Part shown: positions 8,062-15,718 of the stretch, piece after piece
How the letters are laid out: each line of letters begins with the position of its first letter
Numbering within the stretch: position 1 is the stretch's first letter
Assembly (NCBI GenBank): GCA_964221845.1
Contig: CAXPZW010000055.1
Location: 1-64,000 of the forward strand
Length of the DNA: 64,000 bases
Direction of reading: 5' to 3'
Source: CAXPZW01 sp964221845
GTDB taxonomy: Bacteria; Bacteroidota; Bacteroidia; Flavobacteriales_D; Sanyastnellaceae
Notes under the pieces: model-generated
What the model was told of the DNA's origin: nothing
The model's input: the letters and a program-made list of their open reading frames with translations, nothing else
Database searches by the model: none
Made by a program: the position numbers and the translations under genes

Positions 8062-11000
8062 ATGAAGCTTATGAGATCGCTGACTTTGTGCATGGCTCTG
8101 CTCGCGCTGAGCACCGCTTTGGGCGCCCAAATCCTCGGAGAACCCGTGGTGTATTGGGATTTCGCCGAAGGCATCCCCGCAGGATTTACCAACGAAGGAC
8201 TCGGCGGTGCCGATTGGGAGTACCGTGGCCCCGACACCACCCCCGACAATACCGTGTGTTCACAGGGCGCCTGTGGCGTGGGGTCCGAACCCATTGAATC
8301 GCTGACGGCCGCCAACGGCTTTTTGATCTTCGATTCGGCATGGTGGGATGACAACGTGGGCGGATGCTCGGGCGGAGGCGGCCCGGTGGAAGCGCCGCAC
8401 GACGCAGTGCTGACTACCCCTGCTGTAGACCTTTCCGGGGCAGACAACTTGGTGTTTACCTGGCAACAGTACTTCAAGCACTACCAAAACTCTTCCACCG
8501 TATCCATCAGTATAGACGGTGGCGAAAACTGGACCCTGCTTCACGACAACGGCGGCTGGTATGAGTTCAGCGAGTTGGATGAGTGGGTGTCCATCAACAT
8601 CACCGACCTGGTGGCCGTGGACCCCACCAACGTTTCTTTCCGCTTCCAATTCATCGGCAACCACTACTGGTGGTGCATCGACGACATTGCCGTGTACAGC
8701 CCCAACGACAACGACATGCAGTTGATCAGCGCGGGGTATACCAACTTCGATTTCAACCAAGAGCCCGACGGCTACGGCGACATTCCCTACCACGTGTATC
8801 CGGCCAACATGCTCTCGCCGATCAACTTGAAGGGCCGCGCCCAAAACATCGGGGGCTTTGAGCAAACCAACGTGGGAATGCAATTTGTCATGACCCGCGA
8901 CGGCGAGGTGGTCGTAGACAACACCGACGAAACCCCTTCTGCAGCTTCGGGCAGCATCAAGAACTTTTCCCTTTCTCCGTATAACCCTCCGGGCGTGGGC
9001 GATTACCACATCACCTACGACGTCTACCAAGACCAAGTCGACGACAACCTGGACAACAACAGCGCCGAGCTTGACTTCCAAGTGCACCCGCACCAATACG
9101 CCCAAGATGAAGGCGTGATGGAAAGCCAATACCTGGGGATCTCGTTGTACGAAAACAGTGCCTTTGAAATGGGGAACCTGTTTCAATCGCGCGCGGCAGG
9201 TTACATCATCCACTCGGTGGGTGTGGCCTTGGGCGACTCCACCACGGTAGGCACCACCATCACCGGTAAGGTGTATGACCGCGATGACGCCGAAGTGCTG
9301 CTGGGAGAATCTGCCCCCTACACCGTAAATGCCTGGGACCTGAACAGCGTAGGCGACAGCAAATGGGTATGGCTCCCGCTGGAAACACCGGTAGTCACCT
9401 TTGACACGACCCTCTATTGGGGTGTCGTGGCCCACGAAGGCGGACTCGAACGCGCGCGGATTGGGCAGAGCGGTGTGCCTCCCATCGAGGTCACCCTGCT
9501 GGACTACCCGGCCGAAAACCAGTTGTTCTACATGCCTACCACGCCTATGGTACGCTTGGGTTGGTTCTCTGCCGATGATGTGCCCGGTTGCACCGATGAA
9601 ACCGCGGACAACTACGACGCTTCGGCCAACGTGGACGACAGCTCGTGTCGCTATTCGGGCTGTACGTTTGCCGACGCCATCAACTTTGATCCCGACGCCA
9701 ACTTCGACGACGGCTCGTGCTTGTTTGCAGGCTGCACCGATCCCGAAGCCGACAACTACGACCCAGAAGCCGTAGAAGACGATGGCAGTTGCGAATACCT
9801 CGGCTGCACCGATCCAGAAGCGGCCAACTACGACCCAGAGGCCGACACCGACGACGGCAGTTGCGAATACCTGGGGTGCACCGATCCTGAAGCCGACAAC
9901 TACGATGCGCAAGCCAATGTGGACGACGGCAGTTGCGAATACTTGGGCTGCACCGACCCCGAAGCCGACAACTACGACACCACGGCCAACGTGGACGACG
10001 GCAGCTGTGAATACTTTGGGTGCACCAACCCCAATGCCGACAACTACGATCCTGACGCCAACGTGGACGACGGTACGTGCATCGTGTCTGGCTGCACTGA
10101 CCCAGAAGCGGACAACTACGACCCCGAGGCCAACAACGAGGACGGCACCTGCATCTACCTGGGCTGCACCGACCCCGAGGCCGACAACTACGACCCGGGC
10201 GCCAACCAAGACGACGGCATGTGCGAATACTGGGGCTGTACCGATCCCAACGCACTCAACTACGATCCCGAAGCCAACACCAACGACGGCACTTGCGAAT
10301 ACAGCGAGGCCTTCTTCAGCGTGGACCAAGACTTTGGCTGCGGCAGTTTGACCGTTATGGTCAACAACCAAACCGTTGGCACTGAGGCCGGTGCGTGCAG
10401 CTTCAACATGGGCGACGGCACGGTGATCGATTCGTGTGACACCCCGTTTGAATACACCTACTCCGACCTTGGAGAGTACACCATCACCTACACCTTTGTG
10501 GTGAGCGATGTGGTGAGTGAATACAGCCTGACGGTCAATGTTTACCCCGAGGCCATCACTCCAGAAGTGACGTGGGACATGGACACCGGAGAGCTGAGCT
10601 GCACCAACTGTGCCGGCGACGAGACCTTCTCTTGGCAATCAGGTGAGGTGGAATTGGGCGCGGAAAGTATCTATGCTCCAGAAGCAGACGGCGATTACAC
10701 CTTGGTGATCACCAACGGCAACGGATGCGTGGGCACAAGCGCCCCGTTCACCGTGACCTTTGGTTGTTTGGATCCGTTTGCGGTGAACTACAACGCCGAG
10801 GCCAACGCCAATGCGGAGGACTGCACCTACCCCGAAGCTTCGTTCGATGTCACCCCTACCGAAGGCTGTCCTGAACTGGAGGTCACCGTGACCAACACCA
10901 CCACCTTGACCGGCGGCTCCTGCCTCTGGGATTTTGGTGATGAGGCCATCCCCATGGAGAATTGCGACGGTACGGTCACCTACACCTACAGCGGTTCAGG

Positions 11001-11550
11001 TGCGTTTACCATCACCTACACCTACACCGCCGGGGACTGGACGTCTACTGCTACCGCAGACATCATTGTGTACCCACCGGCGATCACCCCTTCGATTGCC
11101 TACAACACCGATACCGGCGAGTTGAGTTGCACGAACTGCACAGGCGACGAGACGGCCGCATGGACCCTCAATGGTGATCCTGTAGGAGGCGATGCGCTCA
11201 CCTGGAACCCGAGCGAAGACGGCGAATACCAACTCACCATCACCGATGCAAACGGGTGCCAAGGCACCAGCGCAGTATTGCCTGTGATTGTCATTGGTGT
11301 AGGTGAACTCGAGGCGGGCCAATTGGTGCTGTACCCCAACCCGGTGAACGACCTGTTGTACGTACGCACACTTGCGGCCCAAGGCGCCCTTGTGCTGACC
11401 GACTTGCAAGGACGCACCGTTGTTCCCGGACGTTTGGCTACTGCGCAGTTGCAGCAGTTTGACGTTTCAGCATTGGCGGCCGGTACTTACCTGTTGGTGT
11501 GGAATACACCCACCGAACGCAGCGTGACGCGCGTGGTGGTTGGACACTAA
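8062..11550 (+). CDS. Large secreted T9SS type A protein with ten GCTDP-DDGSC repeats
   Basis: 1162 residues. A signal peptide (about 1-22, ending ALGAQ) precedes a MAM/choice-of-anchor-like beta domain (to about 220) and a CARDB-like stretch (about 240-350). Ten near-identical 24-residue repeats of the type GCTDPEADNYDPEANVDDGSC occupy residues 509-748; an eleventh degenerate copy (GCLDPFAVNYNAEANANAED) sits near 905. Two PKD-like modules, each followed by a CTNC-GDET module, and a C-terminal sorting domain (VLYPNPVNDLLYV to VTRVVVGH) complete it. The two Cys and several Asp per repeat suggest disulfide-stabilised, calcium-binding units. It is probably a cell-surface protein; ligand unknown. 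ATG at 8071 is an alternative start. Confidence 0.9.
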   Translation: MKLMRSLTLCMALLALSTALGAQILGEPVVYWDFAEGIPAGFTNEGLGGADWEYRGPDTTPDNTVCSQGACGVGSEPIESLTAANGFLIFDSAWWDDNVGGCSGGGGPVEAPHDAVLTTPAVDLSGADNLVFTWQQYFKHYQNSSTVSISIDGGENWTLLHDNGGWYEFSELDEWVSINITDLVAVDPTNVSFRFQFIGNHYWWCIDDIAVYSPNDNDMQLISAGYTNFDFNQEPDGYGDIPYHVYPANMLSPINLKGRAQNIGGFEQTNVGMQFVMTRDGEVVVDNTDETPSAASGSIKNFSLSPYNPPGVGDYHITYDVYQDQVDDNLDNNSAELDFQVHPHQYAQDEGVMESQYLGISLYENSAFEMGNLFQSRAAGYIIHSVGVALGDSTTVGTTITGKVYDRDDAEVLLGESAPYTVNAWDLNSVGDSKWVWLPLETPVVTFDTTLYWGVVAHEGGLERARIGQSGVPPIEVTLLDYPAENQLFYMPTTPMVRLGWFSADDVPGCTDETADNYDASANVDDSSCRYSGCTFADAINFDPDANFDDGSCLFAGCTDPEADNYDPEAVEDDGSCEYLGCTDPEAANYDPEADTDDGSCEYLGCTDPEADNYDAQANVDDGSCEYLGCTDPEADNYDTTANVDDGSCEYFGCTNPNADNYDPDANVDDGTCIVSGCTDPEADNYDPEANNEDGTCIYLGCTDPEADNYDPGANQDDGMCEYWGCTDPNALNYDPEANTNDGTCEYSEAFFSVDQDFGCGSLTVMVNNQTVGTEAGACSFNMGDGTVIDSCDTPFEYTYSDLGEYTITYTFVVSDVVSEYSLTVNVYPEAITPEVTWDMDTGELSCTNCAGDETFSWQSGEVELGAESIYAPEADGDYTLVITNGNGCVGTSAPFTVTFGCLDPFAVNYNAEANANAEDCTYPEASFDVTPTEGCPELEVTVTNTTTLTGGSCLWDFGDEAIPMENCDGTVTYTYSGSGAFTITYTYTAGDWTSTATADIIVYPPAITPSIAYNTDTGELSCTNCTGDETAAWTLNGDPVGGDALTWNPSEDGEYQLTITDANGCQGTSAVLPVIVIGVGELEAGQLVLYPNPVNDLLYVRTLAAQGALVLTDLQGRTVVPGRLATAQLQQFDVSALAAGTYLLVWNTPTERSVTRVVVGH
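9586..10305 (+). repeat. Ten tandem 72-bp coding repeats
   Basis: Ten in-frame 72-bp units, each beginning GGCTGCAC(C) and coding for GCTxxxAxNxD...DDGSC. Units 3-9 are most alike. The repeat lies entirely within the gene at 8062. Confidence 0.95.
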
Positions 11551-11587
11551 TTTGAAGGGCTAAGCCACCATTTAGGTCTTGGTTGTG

Positions 11588-11595
11588 TACCTTAG
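11588..11595 (+). promoter_or_regulatory. Possible -7 box (TACCTTAG) of the DUF1549/DUF1501-like operon
   Basis: TACCTTAG, 14 nt before the ATG at 11610. It resembles TAnnTTTG with one change; no TTG at the -33 spacing. It lies in the only gap (59 nt) before seven coupled genes. Confidence 0.35.
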
Positions 11596-11609
11596 GTAGT
11601 ACCGCTGCT

Positions 11610-12518
11610 ATGATCAAAACCTGGACGCTTGGAATGCTGTTGCTTCTGGCACTTGCTAGTTGCCGCAAAGAGGAGGTTGTTTTCGAAGACAACACGGCTC
11701 CTCCTTATGCTGGCGTGCCTACGGTCCAAGTCAACAACTACGTCAACCGTCTTTTCATCGATCTCATTGGCCGTGAACCGCTCGACGCGGAAATGGCCTT
11801 AGAGGTGGACTCCCTTGAAACGGGCGGGTTGAGCATGGCCGCGCGCACCTCACTGGTTTCGCGCTTGATGTCCAGCACGGCCTATGTGGAAGGCGACAGT
11901 TCGTACCACCACGCCTACTTCTTCAAAGTCTACAACGACCTCAAAGCCCGCATGATTGAAGGGGCTTCCGAAGGCATCCTCACCGAGCAGTACAACCAGC
12001 TCTACACCCAGTCCTTGGTGGACAGCTTGAACGGGGACTTTGAAGCCATGCAGCGCAACCGCCAGGCCGCAAACCGCATCGCCGAAGTGCAAACCAGCGG
12101 TACTGACTTGCGTTTGGGGCAAGCCTCCATCCAAGAGGTGCACGCGCGCATGTGCCACAACGCCATCTATGACGAGATCAACATGGGGTCCTTCAACTTT
12201 GTCAACGCGACCTTCAGCGACCTCTTTGACCGCTTTCCCACCACCGAGGAGTTTGACAACGCCTACCAGATCATTGAGTTTGACCAGGCGGCAGTGGTCT
12301 TTGGCCAAGCCGCTCAAAACAAAGGCGAATACCTCGACATCCTGGTGGGTTCCACCGAATTTGACGAAGGTTTGGTGCGCTATGCGTACCGCAGCTTGGT
12401 CTCGCGCGAGCCCACTTCCTTGGAAGTGTTTGAAGCGCTCAACAACCTGAATGGAAACCTGACCTTGGGCGCTGTGCAGCTCCCGGTCCTGATCAGCGAT
12501 GAATATGCGGGCTTCTAA
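11610..12518 (+). CDS. Lipoprotein with a DUF1549-like N-terminal region
   Basis: 302 residues. A lipoprotein signal peptide ends in LASC at about residue 21, followed by RKEE. The segment VNRLFIDLIGREPLDAEM ... LVSRLMSSTAY resembles the start of DUF1549, a family best known from Planctomycetes; the rest (NMGSFNFVNATFSDLFDRFPTTEEF split over about 190-225, and YRSLVSREPTSLEVFEAL near the end) is not a family I can name. First gene of a seven-gene coupled operon; it overlaps the next gene by 20 nt. Probably anchored to a membrane facing the periplasm or the outside. The DUF1549 link is a pattern judgement. Confidence 0.75.
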   Translation: MIKTWTLGMLLLLALASCRKEEVVFEDNTAPPYAGVPTVQVNNYVNRLFIDLIGREPLDAEMALEVDSLETGGLSMAARTSLVSRLMSSTAYVEGDSSYHHAYFFKVYNDLKARMIEGASEGILTEQYNQLYTQSLVDSLNGDFEAMQRNRQAANRIAEVQTSGTDLRLGQASIQEVHARMCHNAIYDEINMGSFNFVNATFSDLFDRFPTTEEFDNAYQIIEFDQAAVVFGQAAQNKGEYLDILVGSTEFDEGLVRYAYRSLVSREPTSLEVFEALNNLNGNLTLGAVQLPVLISDEYAGF

Positions 12519-12996
12519 TTGGATCCTGTTGCTGGCAGCAGCGCTGCTGACCTTCTCGGGGTGCCGCAAGGAGCCCGAACCGCGCTTTGAGCTCAACCCG
12601 GTGGAACTCTACCCCTCCAACGCGGGCAAAACGCGCATCAAATCCAACGAACAGTACGTGGCCATCCTCCACGCCAACCTGTTTCAAACCGCCATGAGCG
12701 CCGACGAGATTTACGAGGTCTCGCGTTGCATCGAATCCATTGGCGACAAGGAATTGGCCCGCGAGGTCATCATCTCCAACTTCATGAACGAACCCGGCGT
12801 CATCCTGCCCACCGTGGAGGACATGAACGCCGACGTGGACGCCTTCATCGATGAGACCTACGTGCGCTTTTTGGTGCGCTACCCCAGCGAGGCTGAGCGC
12901 ACCTACGTGCGCAACTTCATCGAAGGCAACCCCTTCATGACCCCGGAGTTGGTCTACTTCTCCTTTGCGCTCAGCAACGAATACATGTTCTACTAA
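12499..12996 (+). CDS. Lipoprotein with a DUF1553-like tail
   Basis: 165 residues. A lipoprotein signal (ILLLAAALLTFSGC, then RKEPEP) is followed by about 140 residues of mostly helical sequence. The end (RYPSEAERTYVRNFIEGNPFM ... SNEYMFY) resembles the C-terminal part of DUF1553/DUF1800-type proteins. It begins 20 nt inside the upstream gene (ATG at 12499; ATG at 12505 is the alternative), so translation is coupled. Together with the upstream gene it looks like one larger Planctomycete-type protein split into two lipoproteins. Function unknown. Confidence 0.72.
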   Translation: MNMRASNWILLLAAALLTFSGCRKEPEPRFELNPVELYPSNAGKTRIKSNEQYVAILHANLFQTAMSADEIYEVSRCIESIGDKELAREVIISNFMNEPGVILPTVEDMNADVDAFIDETYVRFLVRYPSEAERTYVRNFIEGNPFMTPELVYFSFALSNEYMFY

Positions 12997-13005
12997 ACCG
13001 CCGCC

Positions 13006-14340
13006 ATGAATCGCAGAAACTTCATTCGAAAAACCGGATTGACCGCGGCGGGCGCATTGGCCTCTCCCTACATCCTGCCCAGCGGACGCTTGTTTGCCCC
13101 TACCGGGCGGCGCATGAGCGACCATGTAGTGGTCGTGATGTTTGCAGGCGGCGTGCGTCAGCAAGAATCCGTGTTGCAGCGTTACTTGGACGACGCCCAA
13201 GAAGGGGAACCGTACCCGGGCAACATCATGTACAACATGCTCACCGGCGACGCCCCTGAGCTCAAGATCGTCTATGGAACCGGGCAAGGCGGTGCCTTCC
13301 CCATCCCGGCCATTTTGGATACCACTCTGCAAGCACAAGGAACCGTATTCCAAGAAGTGCAAGCGCTTTCGGCCGGTCACTTTGGTGGACTCAACAGCAT
13401 TGTGCAGGGCAGTACCGCCACCACCCAAGGCCTGAAAAAACGCCCGGTCAACCCCACCATCTTTGAATACCTGCGCCGCCACGGCGGGTACCAAGCCACC
13501 GATTGCTGGTTTGTGGGCAACGGCATTGCCAACTCCATTCCACTGCTCAACTACAGCGCCCACGCCGACTACGGCGCGCAATACGGCGCCAACTTCTTTG
13601 CGCCGTTGGTCACCTTTGGCAACGCGTGTGCGGAGTTCATGGGCGATGCCAAGGTCTACCACCCCGAGAACGAGCTCGATCCGATGTACAAGCTCAAGTA
13701 CTTCTTGGACAACAACTTTGAGAACTACGCCAACGGACTGCTCAGCTTGGGCAACACCGAGGAAGAGAAGTTCCAAATCAAGGCCTTCATGGAGTCCATG
13801 TACGACAAGGTGGCCGCCGGTACGATTGCCTTCCCTCCTGTGACCGATGGCGGAGACGCCACAACCGTCGGATTTGCGTGTGAAGTGCTCCAAGAATTCA
13901 AGCCCGCGTGCACGTTCTTGAACTTGGGCGACGTGGACAACTGCCACTCCAACTTCACCGGCTACGTGCGCAACCTGCACCGCGCCGACCACGCGGTGGG
14001 ACACCTGTGGAACTACATCCAAAACGAGATTCCGGAAATGGCGGGCAACACCACGCTGCTGGTGGTTCCCGAATGCGGCCGCAACGACGAGCCCAACAAC
14101 ATCCTGGATGAAAACGACTGGCGCGCATACGACCACTCGGACGCCAATGCCCTGCGTGTATTTACCAGTATGGTTGGTCCCAATGTGCCGGCCAATCTGA
14201 CCGTAGGCAGCGAGGGCAACCCCATTGGCCAAGTCACCGACACCATGCTCACCGTGGGCGACCTGCTGGGCGTCCGTCCCGACATCGAAGCCACCGGCTA
14301 CTTGGCCCCGGGCACCACTTCACTCTTTGACTACCTGTGA
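13006..14340 (+). CDS. DUF1501-like Tat-exported protein (alkaline phosphatase superfamily fold)
   Basis: 444 residues. The N-terminus has a twin-arginine signal (NRRNFIRKTGLTAAGALASP), so it should be exported folded through Tat. The body (HVVVVMFAGGVRQQESV, GHFGGLNSIVQG, LLVVPECGRNDEPNN, YDHSDANALRVF) follows the DUF1501 pattern, a family related to sulfatases and alkaline phosphatases that often travels with DUF1549/DUF1553/DUF1800 genes. The mid-protein NLGDVDNCHSNF and the late DHSDA stretch could hold metal ligands, but no enzyme activity is established for the family. It lies 9 nt after the DUF1553-like gene and overlaps the next by 4 nt (GTGA). Confidence 0.8.
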   Translation: MNRRNFIRKTGLTAAGALASPYILPSGRLFAPTGRRMSDHVVVVMFAGGVRQQESVLQRYLDDAQEGEPYPGNIMYNMLTGDAPELKIVYGTGQGGAFPIPAILDTTLQAQGTVFQEVQALSAGHFGGLNSIVQGSTATTQGLKKRPVNPTIFEYLRRHGGYQATDCWFVGNGIANSIPLLNYSAHADYGAQYGANFFAPLVTFGNACAEFMGDAKVYHPENELDPMYKLKYFLDNNFENYANGLLSLGNTEEEKFQIKAFMESMYDKVAAGTIAFPPVTDGGDATTVGFACEVLQEFKPACTFLNLGDVDNCHSNFTGYVRNLHRADHAVGHLWNYIQNEIPEMAGNTTLLVVPECGRNDEPNNILDENDWRAYDHSDANALRVFTSMVGPNVPANLTVGSEGNPIGQVTDTMLTVGDLLGVRPDIEATGYLAPGTTSLFDYL

Positions 14341-15287
14341 GACGGATCGGCGTCATAGCATTGCTGGCGTTGGTCGTTATCGGCTGCCGTAAGGAGCCCG
14401 AGAACCCCTACGACAGCATCGATTACGCGGTGGTAGACAACCCGTCAGTGGACGACCTGCCCGAGGGCAACTTCGCGTGGCTGCACGGCAAGGTATTTCA
14501 ACCCACATGCGCCAACAGCGGATGCCACGACGGCACGTTTGAACCTGAGTTTTTGACCATCTCTTCGGCGTACAACTCGCTGGTGAACCATGGGGTGATT
14601 GCCAACGATGCCGCGTTTTCTTTCGAGTACCGCGTCAAACCCGGCGACGTTGATGCTTCCTTGTTGCACGAGCGCATGACCGTGTTCATTCCCAACACCT
14701 CTGGCGTGATGCCGCTGTCCACCGAACCCGAAAGCGACTGGGACGCATTGCAAGACTTCTACATCGGACAAATTGAAGATTGGATTGCGGCTGGGGCACC
14801 TGACATGTACGGGCAATTGCCCGGTGCAGCCGGCGCCGATTTGCCTCCGCAGGTAGACGGCATTGCCATATTCCCATCGGGCAACACCACCACCCCGTAT
14901 ACCCGTGACCCGGATCAAGCTGGTGTGACCGCCATTCAAGTGGAAGCCACCACCGTGGATGTTTGGCTACGGGTACTGGACGACAACACGGCCGACTTTG
15001 CCTTGACCGGCACCGAACTGCGCTACTGGGACGACTTGGTGGACTTCACCGATGCCCACTTGGCAACCCCGTTGACCTACACTTCCCCCATCACTGCCGA
15101 AAACCTCAACGGCCAGCCCAGTGAATTTCAGTTCAGCGCCACTATGGACTTGACCGGGGTGCCTCCTGGAACGGTGTACTACCTGCGCTCCACCTGGGAC
15201 GACGGCAACCAACCCAACCTGACGGTGGTGCCCAACGACGGGTCTTCTTCCTTAATCACCACCGTCTTTAGCCTGCACGTGCAATGA
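14337..15287 (+). CDS. Lipoprotein with a cytochrome c-like domain (CX4CH haem motif)
   Basis: 316 residues with a GTG start. The lipobox cysteine is in LVVIGC (about residue 17), followed by RKEPEN. Residues about 45-160 resemble the Planctomycete-type cytochrome c domain: C58-ANSG-C63-H64 (a CX4CH haem site in place of CXXCH), a helix with YNSLVNHG, the RVKPGDVDASLLHERM block, a candidate distal Met125 in GVMPLS, and IEDWIAAGAPD. The C-terminal half (about 170-316) is a beta-rich region of unknown type. It overlaps both neighbours by 4 nt. Probably a periplasmic or surface electron-transfer protein; haem attachment is inferred. Confidence 0.75.
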   Translation: MRRIGVIALLALVVIGCRKEPENPYDSIDYAVVDNPSVDDLPEGNFAWLHGKVFQPTCANSGCHDGTFEPEFLTISSAYNSLVNHGVIANDAAFSFEYRVKPGDVDASLLHERMTVFIPNTSGVMPLSTEPESDWDALQDFYIGQIEDWIAAGAPDMYGQLPGAAGADLPPQVDGIAIFPSGNTTTPYTRDPDQAGVTAIQVEATTVDVWLRVLDDNTADFALTGTELRYWDDLVDFTDAHLATPLTYTSPITAENLNGQPSEFQFSATMDLTGVPPGTVYYLRSTWDDGNQPNLTVVPNDGSSSLITTVFSLHVQ

Positions 15288-15718
15288 GAACGCTCTGGGC
15301 ACTCATAGCGTGCGGTTTGCTTCTGCTCGGATGCCGCAAAAGCGATGAAGTGGACCCCATTCCGGTGTTGACCTTTGAGTCCATCTCCGAAGCCGACGTA
15401 GTGCAGTTCGAAAACCTGGTCACCCTGACCCTCGGGTACACTGATCAAGACGGCGACTTGGGTGAAGAAGACCCCGACGCCCTGTCGCTCCGCATCAAGG
15501 ACGACCGCTTGGAAGACTACGATTGGTACCACATCCCTCCCCTGACCCCATGCCTGGACGACCTCAACATCTCAGGCACGTTTGAGGTAGAGCTGCCCCC
15601 GTTGTTTTTGCTGGGTTCAGGCAGCTCAGAAGCCACCCGGTTTACCGTCCAAATCCGCGACCGTGCGGGCAACTGGAGCAATCCTGTCCAATCCCCGGAG
15701 GTGGTGATTCATGAATAG
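15284..15718 (+). CDS. Small lipoprotein of unknown function
   Basis: 144 residues. The lipobox is LLLLGC (about residue 17), followed by RKSDE. The mature part is beta-rich with LTLGYTDQDGDLG and FTVQIRDRAGNWSN near the end, a layout I have seen in other Bacteroidota lipoproteins near T9SS or PorP/SprF genes, but no function is known. The ATG overlaps the upstream stop by 4 nt (ATGA) and the next gene by 8 nt. Confidence 0.78.
   Translation: MRTLWALIACGLLLLGCRKSDEVDPIPVLTFESISEADVVQFENLVTLTLGYTDQDGDLGEEDPDALSLRIKDDRLEDYDWYHIPPLTPCLDDLNISGTFEVELPPLFLLGSGSSEATRFTVQIRDRAGNWSNPVQSPEVVIHE

Noticed and set aside
9586..10305. Regular 72-bp repeats that could look like a CRISPR array
   Set aside because: The repeats code in one continuous protein frame with varying positions in codon thirds and no separate spacers.
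8260..10638. 792-codon open frame on the minus strand across the GCTDP-repeat gene
   Set aside because: It mirrors the codon pattern of the plus-strand gene; the plus strand has a signal peptide, repeats and a T9SS end, while the minus frame has no family features.
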